A DNA stretch of 64,000 bases. It comes from Microcoleus sp. FACHB-1515 (lineage in GTDB: Bacteria > Cyanobacteriota > Cyanobacteriia > Elainellales > Elainellaceae). The stretch is taken from the NCBI RefSeq assembly GCF_014696105.1, contig NZ_JACJPO010000066.1, forward strand, positions 124,001 to 188,000, read 5' to 3'. Below the pieces are notes generated by a model. It was not told the DNA's origin. It did not search any database and saw only the letters and a list, made by a program, of their open reading frames with translations. Of this stretch, positions 1 to 8,630 are shown piece after piece. Within the stretch, counting starts at the first letter, position 1. Each line of letters opens with the position of its first letter. Made by a program: the position numbers and the translations under genes.

Positions 1-199
1 ATTTGCCCTGCGTCGTCACAATCACGCCAGGTATCGCCGGATATTGCTCGAACAGTCGGGCTATCTCTCGACCATTGCAGGTCGATTCCACCTCAAACTG
101 ATGCAGTGTCAGGGCGGCGAGTGTCGAGTCAAGATTGAGCGGCTGACTGCTCGCTTCATCGGTCAGCGGTGGCAAGATGTTCGATCGCAGCGGTGGCAT
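1..199 (-). CDS. Cyanobacterial signalling protein, N-terminal part (cut by window edge)
   Basis: Read on the minus strand, an ORF opens with ATG at 199 and runs off the left edge, giving 66 residues. An in-frame stop (TAG) lies about 30 bases upstream of this ATG, with no other ATG, GTG or TTG between them, so the start is well fixed. The stretch with STCNGREIARLF followed by PAIPGVIVT resembles the N-terminal regulatory segment found ahead of histidine-kinase, diguanylate-cyclase or PP2C-type output domains in many cyanobacterial signalling proteins. This is family resemblance by eye; the output domain lies outside the window, so the enzyme class cannot be named. The overlapping plus-strand reading frame has no recognisable motif. 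The next gene, a protein kinase, is divergent and 394 bases away. Confidence 0.6.
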   Translation of the reverse strand, partial: MPPLRSNILPPLTDEASSQPLNLDSTLAALTLHQFEVESTCNGREIARLFEQYPAIPGVIVTTQGK

Positions 200-593
200 G
201 GGTATAGCAGTAACAAACCGATGCGGCTAGAATGCCCGCCTTGCGGCGATCGATACCGCTACGGCTCGTTCTGCTCAGTTGCGATCGTCAAACTGTTCAT
301 CCAATTCTTCATCAAAGGTAAAGTCAAAGCAGGGTTTGAAATCCCGCAATCATGAGCAGGGCTTCAACAAATCTTTACAAGACCGTAATATTACTGAAAG
401 CTCGATCGACGCAGCGTCTCGATCGTTGCGATCTTTTGCCAAACTGGTTGCAGCTCTCTGAAAACGACGGCTTTCGTTTTCCGCAGTGACAAAATTATCT
501 ACCGAATGTTAGAACTCAATGCGCGATCGTACTGGAAACGCCAGCCTCGCGCTAGTATTAGCCTAGGGTAATCAAATCTCCCTCTCCCTCTCC
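200..593. other. Intergenic region between divergent signalling genes
   Basis: No gene is recognised here. A short hairpin at 460-481 (GAAAACG paired with CGTTTTC) lacks a T run. A TAGTAT hexamer at 553-558 could be the -10 box of the kinase gene, followed by a pyrimidine-rich CTCCCT repeat just before the ATG. The region must hold both divergent promoters. Confidence 0.4.
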
Positions 594-1697
594 ATGCACG
601 GCTCTGTGGCAACGCTGTCATCTCTTCGGTCTTCGCCTCAGCATCAAACGCAGTTGGGTCAACTGTGCGGCTCAAAGCAGCTTTTTCGCGATCGCTACAA
701 GATCATCAAAGCGTTGGGTCGGGGTGGATTTGGTGTCACTTTCTTAGCTCGCGATGCTACGTTGCCCAGTGCGCCGCTGTGCGTCATCAAGCAGCTTTGT
801 CCAAAAGTTCACAATCCCGTAATTTTACAGAAAGCCTGCGAGCGGTTTGAGCGAGAAGCCAAAACGCTCAGTCAGCTTGGCAGCCACGCCCAAATTCCGC
901 AACTGCTTGACTACTTCCAGATGGACGGCGAGTTTTATCTGGTGCAGGAATATGTGCGCGGCTCAACCTTGGTTAAAGAAATCAAAAATCACGGTCCTCA
1001 GCCGGAATTTGCCGTCAAGCGCTTTTTGCGCGAAATTCTTCCGGTCGTAGACTACATTCACCAAAACCAAGTTATCCACCGCGACATCAAGCCGCCAAAC
1101 ATCATTCGCTGCCAGGATGACAATCGCCTCGTTCTCATTGATTTTGGAGCCGTCAAAGAGCAAATTGCCGAACTGGGCGAAGGCAGCCAGAAAGTACCGA
1201 CAACGCATTTTGTGGGCACAGTGGGCTTTGCTCCGCCCGAACAGCTTGCCCTGCGCCCGATCTATGCTAGCGACATCTATGCGATCGGTGTCACCTGCCT
1301 GTATTTGCTGACCGGACGCACACCGATGGAGTTTGACTATGATGCGGCGACGGGCGAAATCAACTGGCAAGACATGGTGCAGGTGAGCGACCACTTTGGC
1401 AAGATTTTGACAAAGATGATCAAGATTTCGCCGCGCGATCGCTACCAGTCGGTTGCCCAAGTGCAGCGTGCTCTCGACCTTGAAGCGCATCTAGACAATC
1501 TTGCAGACTGTATGCACACGACGCGCCATCGATCGATCGAAGACGAAAGTGCTGGTGATGGCTATGTGCCGCCGATTTCCCGCACCGCTTCGGCCATTCG
1601 CGATTGGCGTGAGCGCCTCGAACTGCGCCGCAAGCGGCAGGCCAACAAACCCGACGATTTTTCAACTCTATTTACCGCTGATTTTCTCGGCCACTAA
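594..1697 (+). CDS. Serine/threonine protein kinase (Hanks type)
   Basis: Predicted soluble protein kinase of 367 residues. The glycine loop GRGGFGVTF is at residues 42-50, the ATP-binding lysine is K66 (VIKQL), the catalytic loop HRDIKPPN is at 162-169, the metal-binding DFG at 183-185, and APPE at 213-216 takes the place of the usual APE. All key catalytic residues are present, so it should be active. No transmembrane segment or sensor domain follows; the C-terminal 70 residues are charged and rich in arginine. This compact form is one of many Spk-like kinases in cyanobacteria; the substrate is unknown. The N-terminal 30 residues are low complexity, so a later start is possible, but the ATG at 594 is the only good one before the kinase fold. 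It is monocistronic or shares a message with tsaC 82 bases downstream. Confidence 0.9.
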   Translation: MHGSVATLSSLRSSPQHQTQLGQLCGSKQLFRDRYKIIKALGRGGFGVTFLARDATLPSAPLCVIKQLCPKVHNPVILQKACERFEREAKTLSQLGSHAQIPQLLDYFQMDGEFYLVQEYVRGSTLVKEIKNHGPQPEFAVKRFLREILPVVDYIHQNQVIHRDIKPPNIIRCQDDNRLVLIDFGAVKEQIAELGEGSQKVPTTHFVGTVGFAPPEQLALRPIYASDIYAIGVTCLYLLTGRTPMEFDYDAATGEINWQDMVQVSDHFGKILTKMIKISPRDRYQSVAQVQRALDLEAHLDNLADCMHTTRHRSIEDESAGDGYVPPISRTASAIRDWRERLELRRKRQANKPDDFSTLFTADFLGH

Positions 1698-1779
1698 AGT
1701 TCGCTCGTCATTCGCTTAGTGAGCTTGCAGCAGTCGATCGCTTCTACAATCGTTGGCAGCGGTTTTTCGAGTTTGATTT

Positions 1780-2385
1780 ATGCCTCAAGTCACACTGGCT
1801 GAATGGATTGCGGCAGCGCAGCAGGGCGATAGTTTGCTGAGCTTTCCGACCGATACCGTTCCTGCCCTTGCCGTCCGACCCGATCGCGCTGAACTGATCT
1901 TTGCGGCGAAACAGCGCAGTCAGACCAAGCCGCTGATTTTAATGGGCGCAACGGCAAATGATCTGTGGCCGTTTGTGCAGCCGCTTGAACCCCAGTGGCA
2001 GCAAGCCGCCGATCGCTATTGGCCAGGAGCCGTGACGCTCGTTTTGCCTGCCAGCGATCGCCTGCCGCCCGCCATCAATCCTGCTGATCCCACCAGCGTT
2101 GGCCTGCGCGTTCCCAATCATCCGATCGCGCGGCATCTCTTGGCTCAAACGGGCGTCTTGGCAACCACCAGCGTCAATCGATCGGGCGAGCCTGCACTTC
2201 TTCATTTCGATCAGATCAATACTCAATTTCCCAATGTGAAAACGCTCCAACCGTCGGAAATCGATCGATTGGAGCGTTCTGGTTTTGATAATCCACCCCC
2301 CAGTGGACTTCCCTCAACCGTCGCTCAGTGGACGATCGAGGGCTGGAAAGTGCTTCGCCAGGGCAACATTGAGTTTAGGGGTTAG
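1780..2385 (+). CDS. tsaC: L-threonylcarbamoyladenylate synthase (Sua5/YrdC/YciO family)
   Basis: Cytosolic enzyme that makes threonylcarbamoyl-AMP from threonine, bicarbonate and ATP, the first step of the t6A37 modification of ANN-decoding tRNAs. The 201-residue protein is a stand-alone YrdC domain without the extra Sua5 domain. It begins with the family pattern SFPTDTVPALAV (about residues 21-32), continues with KQRSQTKPLILM, and has GLRVPNHP and a C-terminal PSTVAQW block; these line the nucleotide and threonine pocket in known members. The partner genes tsaB, tsaD and tsaE are not in the window. The start ATG at 1780 is at the family's normal position. The stop codon lies inside a hairpin shared with the convergent SLH gene. 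Confidence 0.88.
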   Translation: MPQVTLAEWIAAAQQGDSLLSFPTDTVPALAVRPDRAELIFAAKQRSQTKPLILMGATANDLWPFVQPLEPQWQQAADRYWPGAVTLVLPASDRLPPAINPADPTSVGLRVPNHPIARHLLAQTGVLATTSVNRSGEPALLHFDQINTQFPNVKTLQPSEIDRLERSGFDNPPPSGLPSTVAQWTIEGWKVLRQGNIEFRG

Positions 2386-2406
2386 ACTGGCTGGCTCCTA
2401 ACCCCT
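2377..2406. terminator. Hairpin between convergent tsaC and SLH gene
   Basis: Perfect 9-bp arms AGGGGTTAG (2377-2385) and CTAACCCCT (2398-2406) with a 12-base loop. The left arm contains the tsaC stop codon. There is no long T run, so termination strength is uncertain. Its position between two convergent stop codons fits a bidirectional terminator. Confidence 0.5.
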
Positions 2407-2419
2407 AACTTCTAACAGC

Positions 2420-3661
2420 CTATTGCAGCGTCAGCGGTGCGTTCAGCGTCAGGTCGAGGTCGTCATTCGGATTGATCACATACAGCGTGGCGCGTTCGCG
2501 TCCAAAGAAGATGCTCAGCAGGGTTCCGGCCACTGTGCCGCCCAAAACTTCTTCGGTGGCGATCGCATCATCGCCCGTTACGCCTGCGATCGCAGCGGCA
2601 GCAGCAGCACCGAGGGCAGCACCAGAAATGATCCGGCCTGCGTCTGCACCCCGACGAATCGTTTCAGTGGTCGTCACGATTTGCGAGGAAGCGTTGATGC
2701 TGAGGCGACGATTGTTGGTGAGCACGATTTCGCGAGCGAAGAACTGCACGCCACCATTGACAGGACGCAGTTCACCGACCACCTGACTGTTGACCGGGAT
2801 CAGAACCGTACCCGACTGCGAGACAACATCACGATCGATCGTCAGCGTCACCGGAACGGGTTCCGGTTCTTCGGGCGAGATGTAGATTTTGTCGGCATCA
2901 TCGGCATAGCGAATCGGGAGCACTGTGCCGCGTGGAATCTGAACGGTTTGCGGCTGAGTCGGCACGGCGACTTGACCAACGATGTAGGGCGACTCGACTG
3001 AGGCCACCTGTCCGGTGCTGACGAGCGCCTGATAGATAAAGGCGGCAACTTCAGCACGAGTCGCGCTGCGGTTGGGGCTGAGGAACTCCACGTTTGGATA
3101 GTTCACCACAATTTGCTTTTGCGTCGCGGCGGCAACGCCGTTCACGGCAAAGTTCGAGATCGAGCTGGCATCGCGATACACCGACAGAGCAGTGGTGGCC
3201 GAACCGTTCACCGCGTAGTTCAAGCCGCTGCTGAGTGACACAAGAACTTGTTCACGGGGAATGTTTTGATTCGGCTGAAACACATTGTTTGGGTAGCCGC
3301 TCAAAAATCCGGTTGTATAAGCTTCTTGAATGGCGCTGTATGCCCAGTAGTTGCTTGGCACATCGCGGAAGTTAATCGCGCTGCGGGTCGGGTTGCGATC
3401 GAACGCTTGCCGCACCATTGCCGCAAATTGTGCCCGCGTCACCGGATCATTCGGGCGGAACGATCCATCCGGGAAACCGCGAATCACACCGCGATCTGAG
3501 AGTTCGTCAATAAATTCTGCTGCCCAGTAGTTCGACTGCACGTCGGAAAAGGCGGTTTGGGCTTGGGCGGGTTGAGCAATCAGCGGCGCAACGGCTCCAG
3601 TTGTGATGCCAAGCGCCATCAGCAAGGCAGTCCCCGACTGCCAGGAATGCAAAGTAGCCAT
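2420..3661 (-). CDS. Secreted SLH-domain protein
   Basis: 413-residue exported protein. A signal peptide is clear: a basic start, a hydrophobic core LLMALGITTGAVAPLIA and a likely cleavage after AQA near residue 34. Two good S-layer-homology repeats follow (about 38-87 with FSDV..YWA and GFPDGSFRPN; about 98-147 with FRDVPSNYWA) and a weaker third one (about 161-212). SLH repeats usually hold proteins to the cell wall or periplasmic peptidoglycan. The C-terminal half has beta-rich sequence and a glycine/alanine-rich hydrophobic stretch around residues 340-365, reminiscent of a glycine-zipper. Cyanobacterial SLH proteins often carry an OprB porin barrel; none is obvious here, so it is a peptidoglycan-bound envelope protein of unknown role. 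TCTGGAG lies about 10 bases before the ATG. Confidence 0.85.
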   Translation of the reverse strand: MATLHSWQSGTALLMALGITTGAVAPLIAQPAQAQTAFSDVQSNYWAAEFIDELSDRGVIRGFPDGSFRPNDPVTRAQFAAMVRQAFDRNPTRSAINFRDVPSNYWAYSAIQEAYTTGFLSGYPNNVFQPNQNIPREQVLVSLSSGLNYAVNGSATTALSVYRDASSISNFAVNGVAAATQKQIVVNYPNVEFLSPNRSATRAEVAAFIYQALVSTGQVASVESPYIVGQVAVPTQPQTVQIPRGTVLPIRYADDADKIYISPEEPEPVPVTLTIDRDVVSQSGTVLIPVNSQVVGELRPVNGGVQFFAREIVLTNNRRLSINASSQIVTTTETIRRGADAGRIISGAALGAAAAAAIAGVTGDDAIATEEVLGGTVAGTLLSIFFGRERATLYVINPNDDLDLTLNAPLTLQ

Positions 3662-4006
3662 TTAACAAATTCTCCAGAAAAGGTTGCGTAATTTAACGTA
3701 GTGCTAAGTAATTTGACAAACCTGGCTGCGGTTAGTTCCTGCTCTGTGGAAAAAAGTCAAATTGCCGTTTTTCGACAGAAGCAGCGGAAAAAATGCCAGA
3801 TTTTACAAAATCTGCGATCGCATCTAACGTCTACCCTTCTTGTGACGGCAAGCGGAACCATAAAGTTTCAAGAATGTCAACCCCTGCTGAAGAACACAGC
3901 CAGTCAGCGATCGCACGAGCACCGCAAAAATTGATGCCAGCCTAAATTAGGGACGCAATCCGGTGTTGCAGTCCCCTTTGATTTCAGATTCAGCGATTTC
4001 TAGCCG
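3662..4006. other. Intergenic region upstream of the SLH gene
   Basis: Apart from the promoter at 3691-3719, no gene or RNA is recognised. A short plus-strand reading frame at 3701-3934 has no motif, atypical composition and no ribosome binding site, and is not called. Confidence 0.4.
3691..3719 (-). promoter_or_regulatory. Sigma-70-like promoter of the SLH gene
   Basis: On the minus strand TTGTCA (3719-3714) is separated by 17 bases from TTAAAT (3696-3691), about 30 bases before the ATG at 3661. Both boxes are close to consensus and the spacing is ideal. Confidence 0.5.
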
Positions 4007-4393
4007 TTACAGCTTGCGGTTTAAGAAGTTTTTGAGGCGCGTGCCAAGATCAGAAGCAGGTGGCGGTGTGGCAGGAACGGCTTGGGCTTCTAGCTTTTTC
4101 TGGCACTCTTGCGCGATCGCATCGTTGGGATTGAGCTTGAGCGCTTGCCGCAGGTTGACTTTGGCGAGGCTGACGAGTCCTTTGTCGAGGTGGATTTTTG
4201 CCAGCAGCGCGTGGTAGTCGCTCGTGGTGGGATCAGCTTCGATCGCTTCGCGCAGTTCTTGCACTGCCGTATTTGTGTTCCGCATTTTGAGACGATCGAT
4301 CGCCCGCTGGTAATGCCGTTGCGCTCGCTCTTTTGCGGCAGCAGAAACGCTTGTCAGCATGGGAGAAGCCTGACCGGGATCGACATTGGACAT
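4007..4393 (-). CDS. Tetratricopeptide-repeat protein
   Basis: 128-residue soluble protein starting at ATG 4393 (MSNVDPG); an open frame extends 34 codons upstream but those residues are arginine-rich and unlike coding sequence. Residues about 20-95 form two TPR units (AQRHYQRAIDRLKMRN.., ALLAKIHLDKG..LAKVNLRQALKLNPND). A flexible Pro/Ala linker precedes a short basic tail, LGTRLKNFLNRKL, that could be an amphipathic or membrane-touching helix. Small TPR proteins of this shape act as adaptors in cyanobacteria, including in photosystem assembly, but no specific partner can be read from the sequence. It is divergent from the LexA-box gene at 4689. Confidence 0.75.
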   Translation of the reverse strand: MSNVDPGQASPMLTSVSAAAKERAQRHYQRAIDRLKMRNTNTAVQELREAIEADPTTSDYHALLAKIHLDKGLVSLAKVNLRQALKLNPNDAIAQECQKKLEAQAVPATPPPASDLGTRLKNFLNRKL

Positions 4394-4654
4394 GGTAGAC
4401 AACCTGTAGCTAAGAGGACGAAGAAAGCGCAAATGCGGTGCCGCAGCCTCGACACCGCGACTAGATGCGCTACGAACAGGAACTCCAGATCGCAATCAAG
4501 GCGATCTCGAACACTCCACTCAATCTCCAGGGGGCTAGGGCTAGGATCAGTGAAGAGTTGATGAAGCTAAAAAGCGAAGCTTCACAGTTCCATCATATTG
4601 AGCAGAGTACACTCCCGTCATCCGTGTCCATCCAGCAGCTACTTTGGCGCATAC

Positions 4655-4668
4655 AGTACAATTGTTCT
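4655..4668. promoter_or_regulatory. LexA (SOS) box of cyanobacterial type
   Basis: AGTACAATTGTTCT fits the consensus described for cyanobacterial LexA, RGTAC-N3-D-GTWC-B, at every position. It ends 20 bases before the ATG of the small acidic gene at 4689, which is where a repressor would cover the promoter. It is the only full match I found in the window's intergenic DNA. Confidence 0.55.
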
Positions 4669-4688
4669 AGTTGTTCTAATCTCAGGTG

Positions 4689-4982
4689 ATGACTGACTAC
4701 ACGCCTTATCACGGTGCCAGCGAGTCGCTTCGCGATGAAGAGCGCATTTCGCTAAATGCTGAGGCATCCGAAGGCGAAAACTGGCTCGATGAGCAATCTG
4801 AAGAAGTTGATTTTTATGAAGCGCTCGATGAGGACTGGCTGATCGAAGATTTGAGCGATCGCGCCCAAGCTTACGAACAGTCGGACGCAGAAGTGCGATC
4901 GACCGATGTACCGTTCCCTGAACTGATCGAAGCCGCCATTCAGGTGATGCAGGCTGCCCAAGATGCCGGAATCGAGTTCTAG
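4689..4982 (+). CDS. Small, strongly acidic protein of unknown function
   Basis: 97-residue protein starting at ATG 4689; a GTG sits directly before it in frame. The composition is striking: long runs of Asp and Glu (NWLDEQSEEVDFYEALDED at about residues 32-50), almost no Lys, and a C-terminal hydrophobic helix FPELIEAAIQVMQAAQDAG. No Cys, no signal peptide, no membrane segment. I do not recognise the family. The LexA box just upstream suggests DNA-damage induction; together with the acidity this could fit a DNA-mimic or an inhibitor of a DNA-binding enzyme, but that is speculation. It is short, so the chance that it is not a gene is real; the conserved-looking C-terminal helix, HIP1-rich codon use and the operator argue for it. 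Confidence 0.6.
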   Translation: MTDYTPYHGASESLRDEERISLNAEASEGENWLDEQSEEVDFYEALDEDWLIEDLSDRAQAYEQSDAEVRSTDVPFPELIEAAIQVMQAAQDAGIEF

Positions 4983-5049
4983 GGTTTTGAGCTTGTTAGA
5001 CTGAAGGAAGGTAAAATTCTTCACAATCTCTTCACGCAAGACGCTTCTC

Positions 5050-6516
5050 ATGCCGCCAACCCTTTTGTCACAAGAACTGCCGACGCTGCAATACAGCCAG
5101 ACTCGCGATCGCTTCGATCAATCGTGGGAAGCACCGCTCGCGATTTTGCTGGGCTTGGGACGTGCAGCCGGAGCCGATCTGGTCGAATTTTTCCTAGAGC
5201 GCGTCAACTACATTAGCTGCTTGGCCGAAGACGACGCGATTACCAGCATTTCGCCCAGCCTCTCAACCGGAGCGGGAGTGCGCGTCTTCGTGGGCAAAGC
5301 CGACTGCTATGTCAGCACCAACGACCTTTCGTTCAACGGCCTCAAAGCCGCCCTGGAAAAAGCTTTGGCGATCATGGGTTTGCATTTGCCCGCCGCCAAT
5401 TCCTTTGTGCCGCCGATCAACCTGGAACTCTTGCGCGACTATGCCACCGTCCGCAATAAAGAAGTTTGGTTGCCGAACTGCACCTCGATGCGCGACATGA
5501 GCGACGTGCTGCTGAGCGCCACTGCGGAGCTGGGGCGCGTTGCCAATCACGTCCAGTCGCGCCGCGCTTCGTATTTTCGCGACTGGCAAGAAGTTTTGGT
5601 AGCGGCGAGTGACGGCACGTTTGCTCGCGATATCCGCCTCAATCAGTCGGTCGGCTATAACCTGCTGTGTGCTGATGGTGCAAATCGATCGAGCATCGGA
5701 GAACGCGCCGGAAACACCAGCGATCCCGCCTTTTTGACCACCTGGAACTACGAAAAATCCGCTCAGGGCATTGCCGAATCCGCAGGCAAAATGCTCACCG
5801 CCGATTATGTCGAGTCGGGAACCTATCCGATCGTGATGGCGAACCACTTTGGCGGCGTCATCTTCCACGAAGCCTGCGGGCATCTGCTGGAAACGACACA
5901 GATCGAGCGCAAAACCACGCCGTTCATGAATATGAAAGGCCAGAAGATCGCGCACGAAAATCTGACCGCCTGGGATGAAGGATTGAGCGATCGCGAGTTC
6001 GGCACGATCGACATGGATGACGAAGGAATGCCTGCTCAGCGCACGTTGCTGATTGAAAAAGGCATTTTGAAAAACTTCATTGCCGATCGCGCTGGCTCGA
6101 TGCGAACCGGACATCCGCGCACAGGCAGCGGACGCAGACAGGGCTACACCTTCGCCGCTGCCAGCCGGATGCGAAACACCTACATTGCTCCGGGCGAATA
6201 CAGCACGCAGCAGATTTTCGATTCGATCGACAAAGGCATCTACTGCAAAAAAATGGGCGGCGGCAGCGTTGGCGCAACCGGAGAATTCAACTTCGGGGTC
6301 GAAGAAGCCTACCTGATCGAAAATGGCAAGCTCACCAAACCGCTCAAAGGCGCAATCTTGATCGGGGAAGCCAAAGACGTGATGAACAAAATCTCGATGT
6401 CTTCCCAAGATCTGGGATTGGCAGCGGGCTTCTGCGGCTCGGTCAGCGGCAGCATCTACGTGACGGTTGGTCAGCCGCACATCAAGGTCGATTCGATTAC
6501 GGTCGGCGGACGCTAA
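5050..6516 (+). CDS. tldD: TldD/PmbA family metalloprotease
   Basis: 488-residue cytosolic zinc peptidase subunit. In E. coli TldD and TldE (PmbA) form a heterodimer that degrades unfolded peptides and matures microcin B17 and CcdA; TldD carries the catalytic site. Here the HExxxH motif is intact (H273, E274, H278 in HEACGHLLE), which marks this copy as the catalytic TldD rather than TldE. The N-terminal strand-rich region ([24 protein letters not shown]) and the C-terminal [24 protein letters not shown] block are classic for the family. The TldE partner is not within the window. Start at ATG 5050, 67 bases after the acidic gene. Full length for the family. Confidence 0.92.
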   Translation: MPPTLLSQELPTLQYSQTRDRFDQSWEAPLAILLGLGRAAGADLVEFFLERVNYISCLAEDDAITSISPSLSTGAGVRVFVGKADCYVSTNDLSFNGLKAALEKALAIMGLHLPAANSFVPPINLELLRDYATVRNKEVWLPNCTSMRDMSDVLLSATAELGRVANHVQSRRASYFRDWQEVLVAASDGTFARDIRLNQSVGYNLLCADGANRSSIGERAGNTSDPAFLTTWNYEKSAQGIAESAGKMLTADYVESGTYPIVMANHFGGVIFHEACGHLLETTQIERKTTPFMNMKGQKIAHENLTAWDEGLSDREFGTIDMDDEGMPAQRTLLIEKGILKNFIADRAGSMRTGHPRTGSGRRQGYTFAAASRMRNTYIAPGEYSTQQIFDSIDKGIYCKKMGGGSVGATGEFNFGVEEAYLIENGKLTKPLKGAILIGEAKDVMNKISMSSQDLGLAAGFCGSVSGSIYVTVGQPHIKVDSITVGGR

Positions 6517-6568
6517 GCGCGATCGAGGGGAATTTGCAGTGCCAAGTTCCCCGCAAGACGACTGCTCC

Positions 6569-8008
6569 TTAAGAAAGTGGAAATCCAGCCGCCAGCAGCC
6601 ACGCAAAGAACAAGGCTGAACCGATCGCATACGCCCATGCATCGTTCAGCCAGCCTGCGACAATCGCCAACAGTCCCAAAATCGGCGGAAACAGCGGCAG
6701 CAGCAAGAACATAAAGCCAAGCTGCGGAATTAGGTAGACGGTTGCGCCAAAGCCAAGAATTAAAATTGCGCTTTGCGCCAGCCACCAGAGAATCCGCTTG
6801 CCCGTGCCGATCGACTGCTGCACCATCCCCGCCGCCAGAAACCAGGGAAAACAGGCAGCGGCGATCGGCAACCACACTTTCAGCCGACTGGGAATTAGCC
6901 ACCACTGAAGCCAAACCACCTGCGCCATTGCCCCAAACGCGATCCACAAAATCGCGAAGAGCGCCAGCCCGATCGCTACGCTTCGGCCTGTCGGACGCGA
7001 AACCTGCGCCAGCACTGTCAGCCAAGTGATCCCCGCAATCAGCAGCCAAACGCCGACCGCACCGCCAACCTGTACGCCGCCCAAACTTGCAAGTTCAATT
7101 CTTTGATTGAGTAGGGTAGCTGCGGAAATGGCCGCGATCGGCGCAACAAGCAGTCCCGCCCAACGCTGAAGCGGATTAATTTTCAGCGCAGGTAGGGGTG
7201 TGGCCGCGATCGGCGCGATCGCCGTCAGACCGAGCAGCCAGCCGAGCAGATGCAGCCCATACCAACCAATGCGGCGATCGACGTACTGACTCTCGGAAGT
7301 CCGGTTAAACGTCGCATCTAGCCAGCGCACAGCCGCCTGATGACTCACATCGCTAAACAAAATCGTGATGTGCTGCGCGTTCGGGATAACGATCAGTTCT
7401 CGTGCTGTGCCCGCTGCAAGGCTGGAATTTTCGTCGCCTGCTTGGGTGAGGAGTCGATCGGCATTTTGAATAAATCGCCCTTCACCGCTGCCAACCTGTA
7501 GCTGAAGATTGCGCGGAGCGGTCGGAGTGACGGCTGCACCTGTGGGAGAAATGGCGATCGTCGCCGCAAACTGCGCTGCATCTTGAACGCCAGCCGTCAT
7601 CACAATGCCGCTGCCCATCGAGTGACCCAGCAAAGCCAACTGAGCGCGATCGACTTCCGGCTGTTCTTGCAGCACTTGCAAAGCAGTTGCGAGATTGTTC
7701 TGCAACTCGTAGCGCTCTAGCCGAACCGGATTGGCACCATGTCCGTTAAAGTCCCACAGCATCACGGCGTAACCTGCTTTTGCCAGCACATGTGCATAGC
7801 CCAGCATCAACTGCTTTGAACCTGCAAAGCCATGTGCCACTAGAACTCCGGGCGCGGGCGAGACACGAGGCGCAACATAAAGGAGCGGTAAGGATTCACG
7901 ATCCAGCGACTTGATGATTAATCCGCTGCGGGCGGAGGCGATGCCGAGCCAGGAGGCGACGATCAGCACGATCGCCACCAAAATCAATCCCAAACGCTGC
8001 CGATTCAA
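6569..8008 (-). CDS. Alpha/beta hydrolase with a multi-pass membrane domain
   Basis: 479-residue protein made of two parts. After an N-terminal membrane anchor (about residues 7-24) comes an alpha/beta hydrolase: oxyanion HGFAGS at 59-64, the nucleophile elbow GHSMG with Ser130, and a candidate histidine in PNAQH near 214. Residues about 245-479 hold a chain of roughly six to seven hydrophobic segments (for example LLGWLLGLTAIAPIAA and FMFLLLPLFPPILGLLAIV). Such hydrolase-plus-membrane proteins occur in cyanobacteria and Firmicutes; the substrate is unknown, and lipid or ester hydrolysis at a membrane face is only inferred. It lies convergent to tldD, 52 bases from its stop, and upstream lies the CAAD gene's terminator. 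Confidence 0.78.
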   Translation of the reverse strand: MNRQRLGLILVAIVLIVASWLGIASARSGLIIKSLDRESLPLLYVAPRVSPAPGVLVAHGFAGSKQLMLGYAHVLAKAGYAVMLWDFNGHGANPVRLERYELQNNLATALQVLQEQPEVDRAQLALLGHSMGSGIVMTAGVQDAAQFAATIAISPTGAAVTPTAPRNLQLQVGSGEGRFIQNADRLLTQAGDENSSLAAGTARELIVIPNAQHITILFSDVSHQAAVRWLDATFNRTSESQYVDRRIGWYGLHLLGWLLGLTAIAPIAATPLPALKINPLQRWAGLLVAPIAAISAATLLNQRIELASLGGVQVGGAVGVWLLIAGITWLTVLAQVSRPTGRSVAIGLALFAILWIAFGAMAQVVWLQWWLIPSRLKVWLPIAAACFPWFLAAGMVQQSIGTGKRILWWLAQSAILILGFGATVYLIPQLGFMFLLLPLFPPILGLLAIVAGWLNDAWAYAIGSALFFAWLLAAGFPLS

Positions 8009-8068
8009 TCTTTCTGCTCCTGCTAGACAACCTCTCTTGATGATAGTCAGGTCGATCGAGATTCAATG

Positions 8069-8106
8069 AAAAAGCGCCCAGCAGAAAGTTATACCAGGCG
8101 CTTTCG
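8069..8106 (-). terminator. Rho-independent terminator after the CAAD gene
   Basis: On the minus strand GAAAGCGCC (8105-8097) pairs with GGCGCTTTT (8078-8070), with the T run at the end of the right arm. It lies 20-55 bases past the CAAD stop codon and before the hydrolase start. Confidence 0.7.
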
Positions 8107-8123
8107 AGGCAATCAAACCACAA

Positions 8124-8537
8124 CTAGCCGAGAATTTGCTGCTTGATGCGATTGACTTCTTGCGAGAGTTCTTGGCGCTTGCCGCTGGTGAGCAAATAGC
8201 GATTCACAAACCAAATCGAATAGCCCAAGCCAACCAGTTCAAACAGCGGCGACAACAGCGGAATGCCATTAATCGTGCCGATCAACGCGCTCAAAACGCG
8301 AATGCCAAGCAGAGCAACGATCAGCCAGCCGATCGCCGAAATCAGCGAGCCATTTTGATGGAAGAAACGACCGATGTATTCCGGCAAATCACTGATGATG
8401 TCCGTTGCGCTTTCGACGACTTTGCGCCAGGTTGCCATTTCAGAATTCTCGCTATCCACCGAAACGCGCACCTCAGCGGCGGGTTCGCTCACGACCAGTT
8501 CCGTACCAGATTCGTTGTTTGTCATTTGGGCAGTCAT
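8124..8537 (-). CDS. CAAD/CurT-type thylakoid membrane protein
   Basis: 137-residue protein with the CAAD domain, first described as an appendage of cyanobacterial aminoacyl-tRNA synthetases and shared with the thylakoid-curvature protein CURT1/CurT. The order is typical: an acidic soluble N terminus, an amphipathic helix (YIGRFFHQNG, about 54-63), two membrane helices (about 64-85 and 97-115) joined by a short loop with the family pattern PLFELVGLGYSIWFVNRYLL, and a basic C-terminal helix (KRQELSQEVNRIKQQILG). CurT bends thylakoid edges and supports photosystem II biogenesis; whether this is the main CurT or a paralogue cannot be told. GAGGTG lies 7 bases before ATG 8537. Hairpin terminators on both sides indicate a single-gene message. 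Confidence 0.85.
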   Translation of the reverse strand: MTAQMTNNESGTELVVSEPAAEVRVSVDSENSEMATWRKVVESATDIISDLPEYIGRFFHQNGSLISAIGWLIVALLGIRVLSALIGTINGIPLLSPLFELVGLGYSIWFVNRYLLTSGKRQELSQEVNRIKQQILG

Positions 8538-8572
8538 GTTAATTCACCTCTTAGATTTATAGTGGATTTTAA

Positions 8573-8617
8573 AAGAAGCTGACAATTTTGCTCGATCGAA
8601 TTGCTCAATTGTCAGCT
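8573..8617 (-). terminator. Rho-independent terminator after the 170-aa gene
   Basis: Perfect 10-bp arms: AGCTGACAAT (8617-8608 on the minus strand) and ATTGTCAGCT (8586-8577), followed by TCTTTT. It sits 14 bases past the stop of the 8631-9143 gene. Confidence 0.7.
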
Positions 8618-8630
8618 AGGTTCGATCCAA

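Noticed and set aside
3701-3934. Plus-strand frame of 77 codons upstream of the SLH gene
   Set aside because: It overlaps the SLH promoter and has no start context or recognisable sequence.
4465-4689. Plus-strand frame of 74 codons before the acidic gene
   Set aside because: It runs through the LexA box and lacks a ribosome site; the acidic gene's own start fits better.
5263-6642. Long minus-strand frame (459 codons) opposite tldD
   Set aside because: It is the antisense of a clear TldD gene, with many His, Arg and Phe residues, no domain and no ribosome site. GC-rich third positions create such frames.
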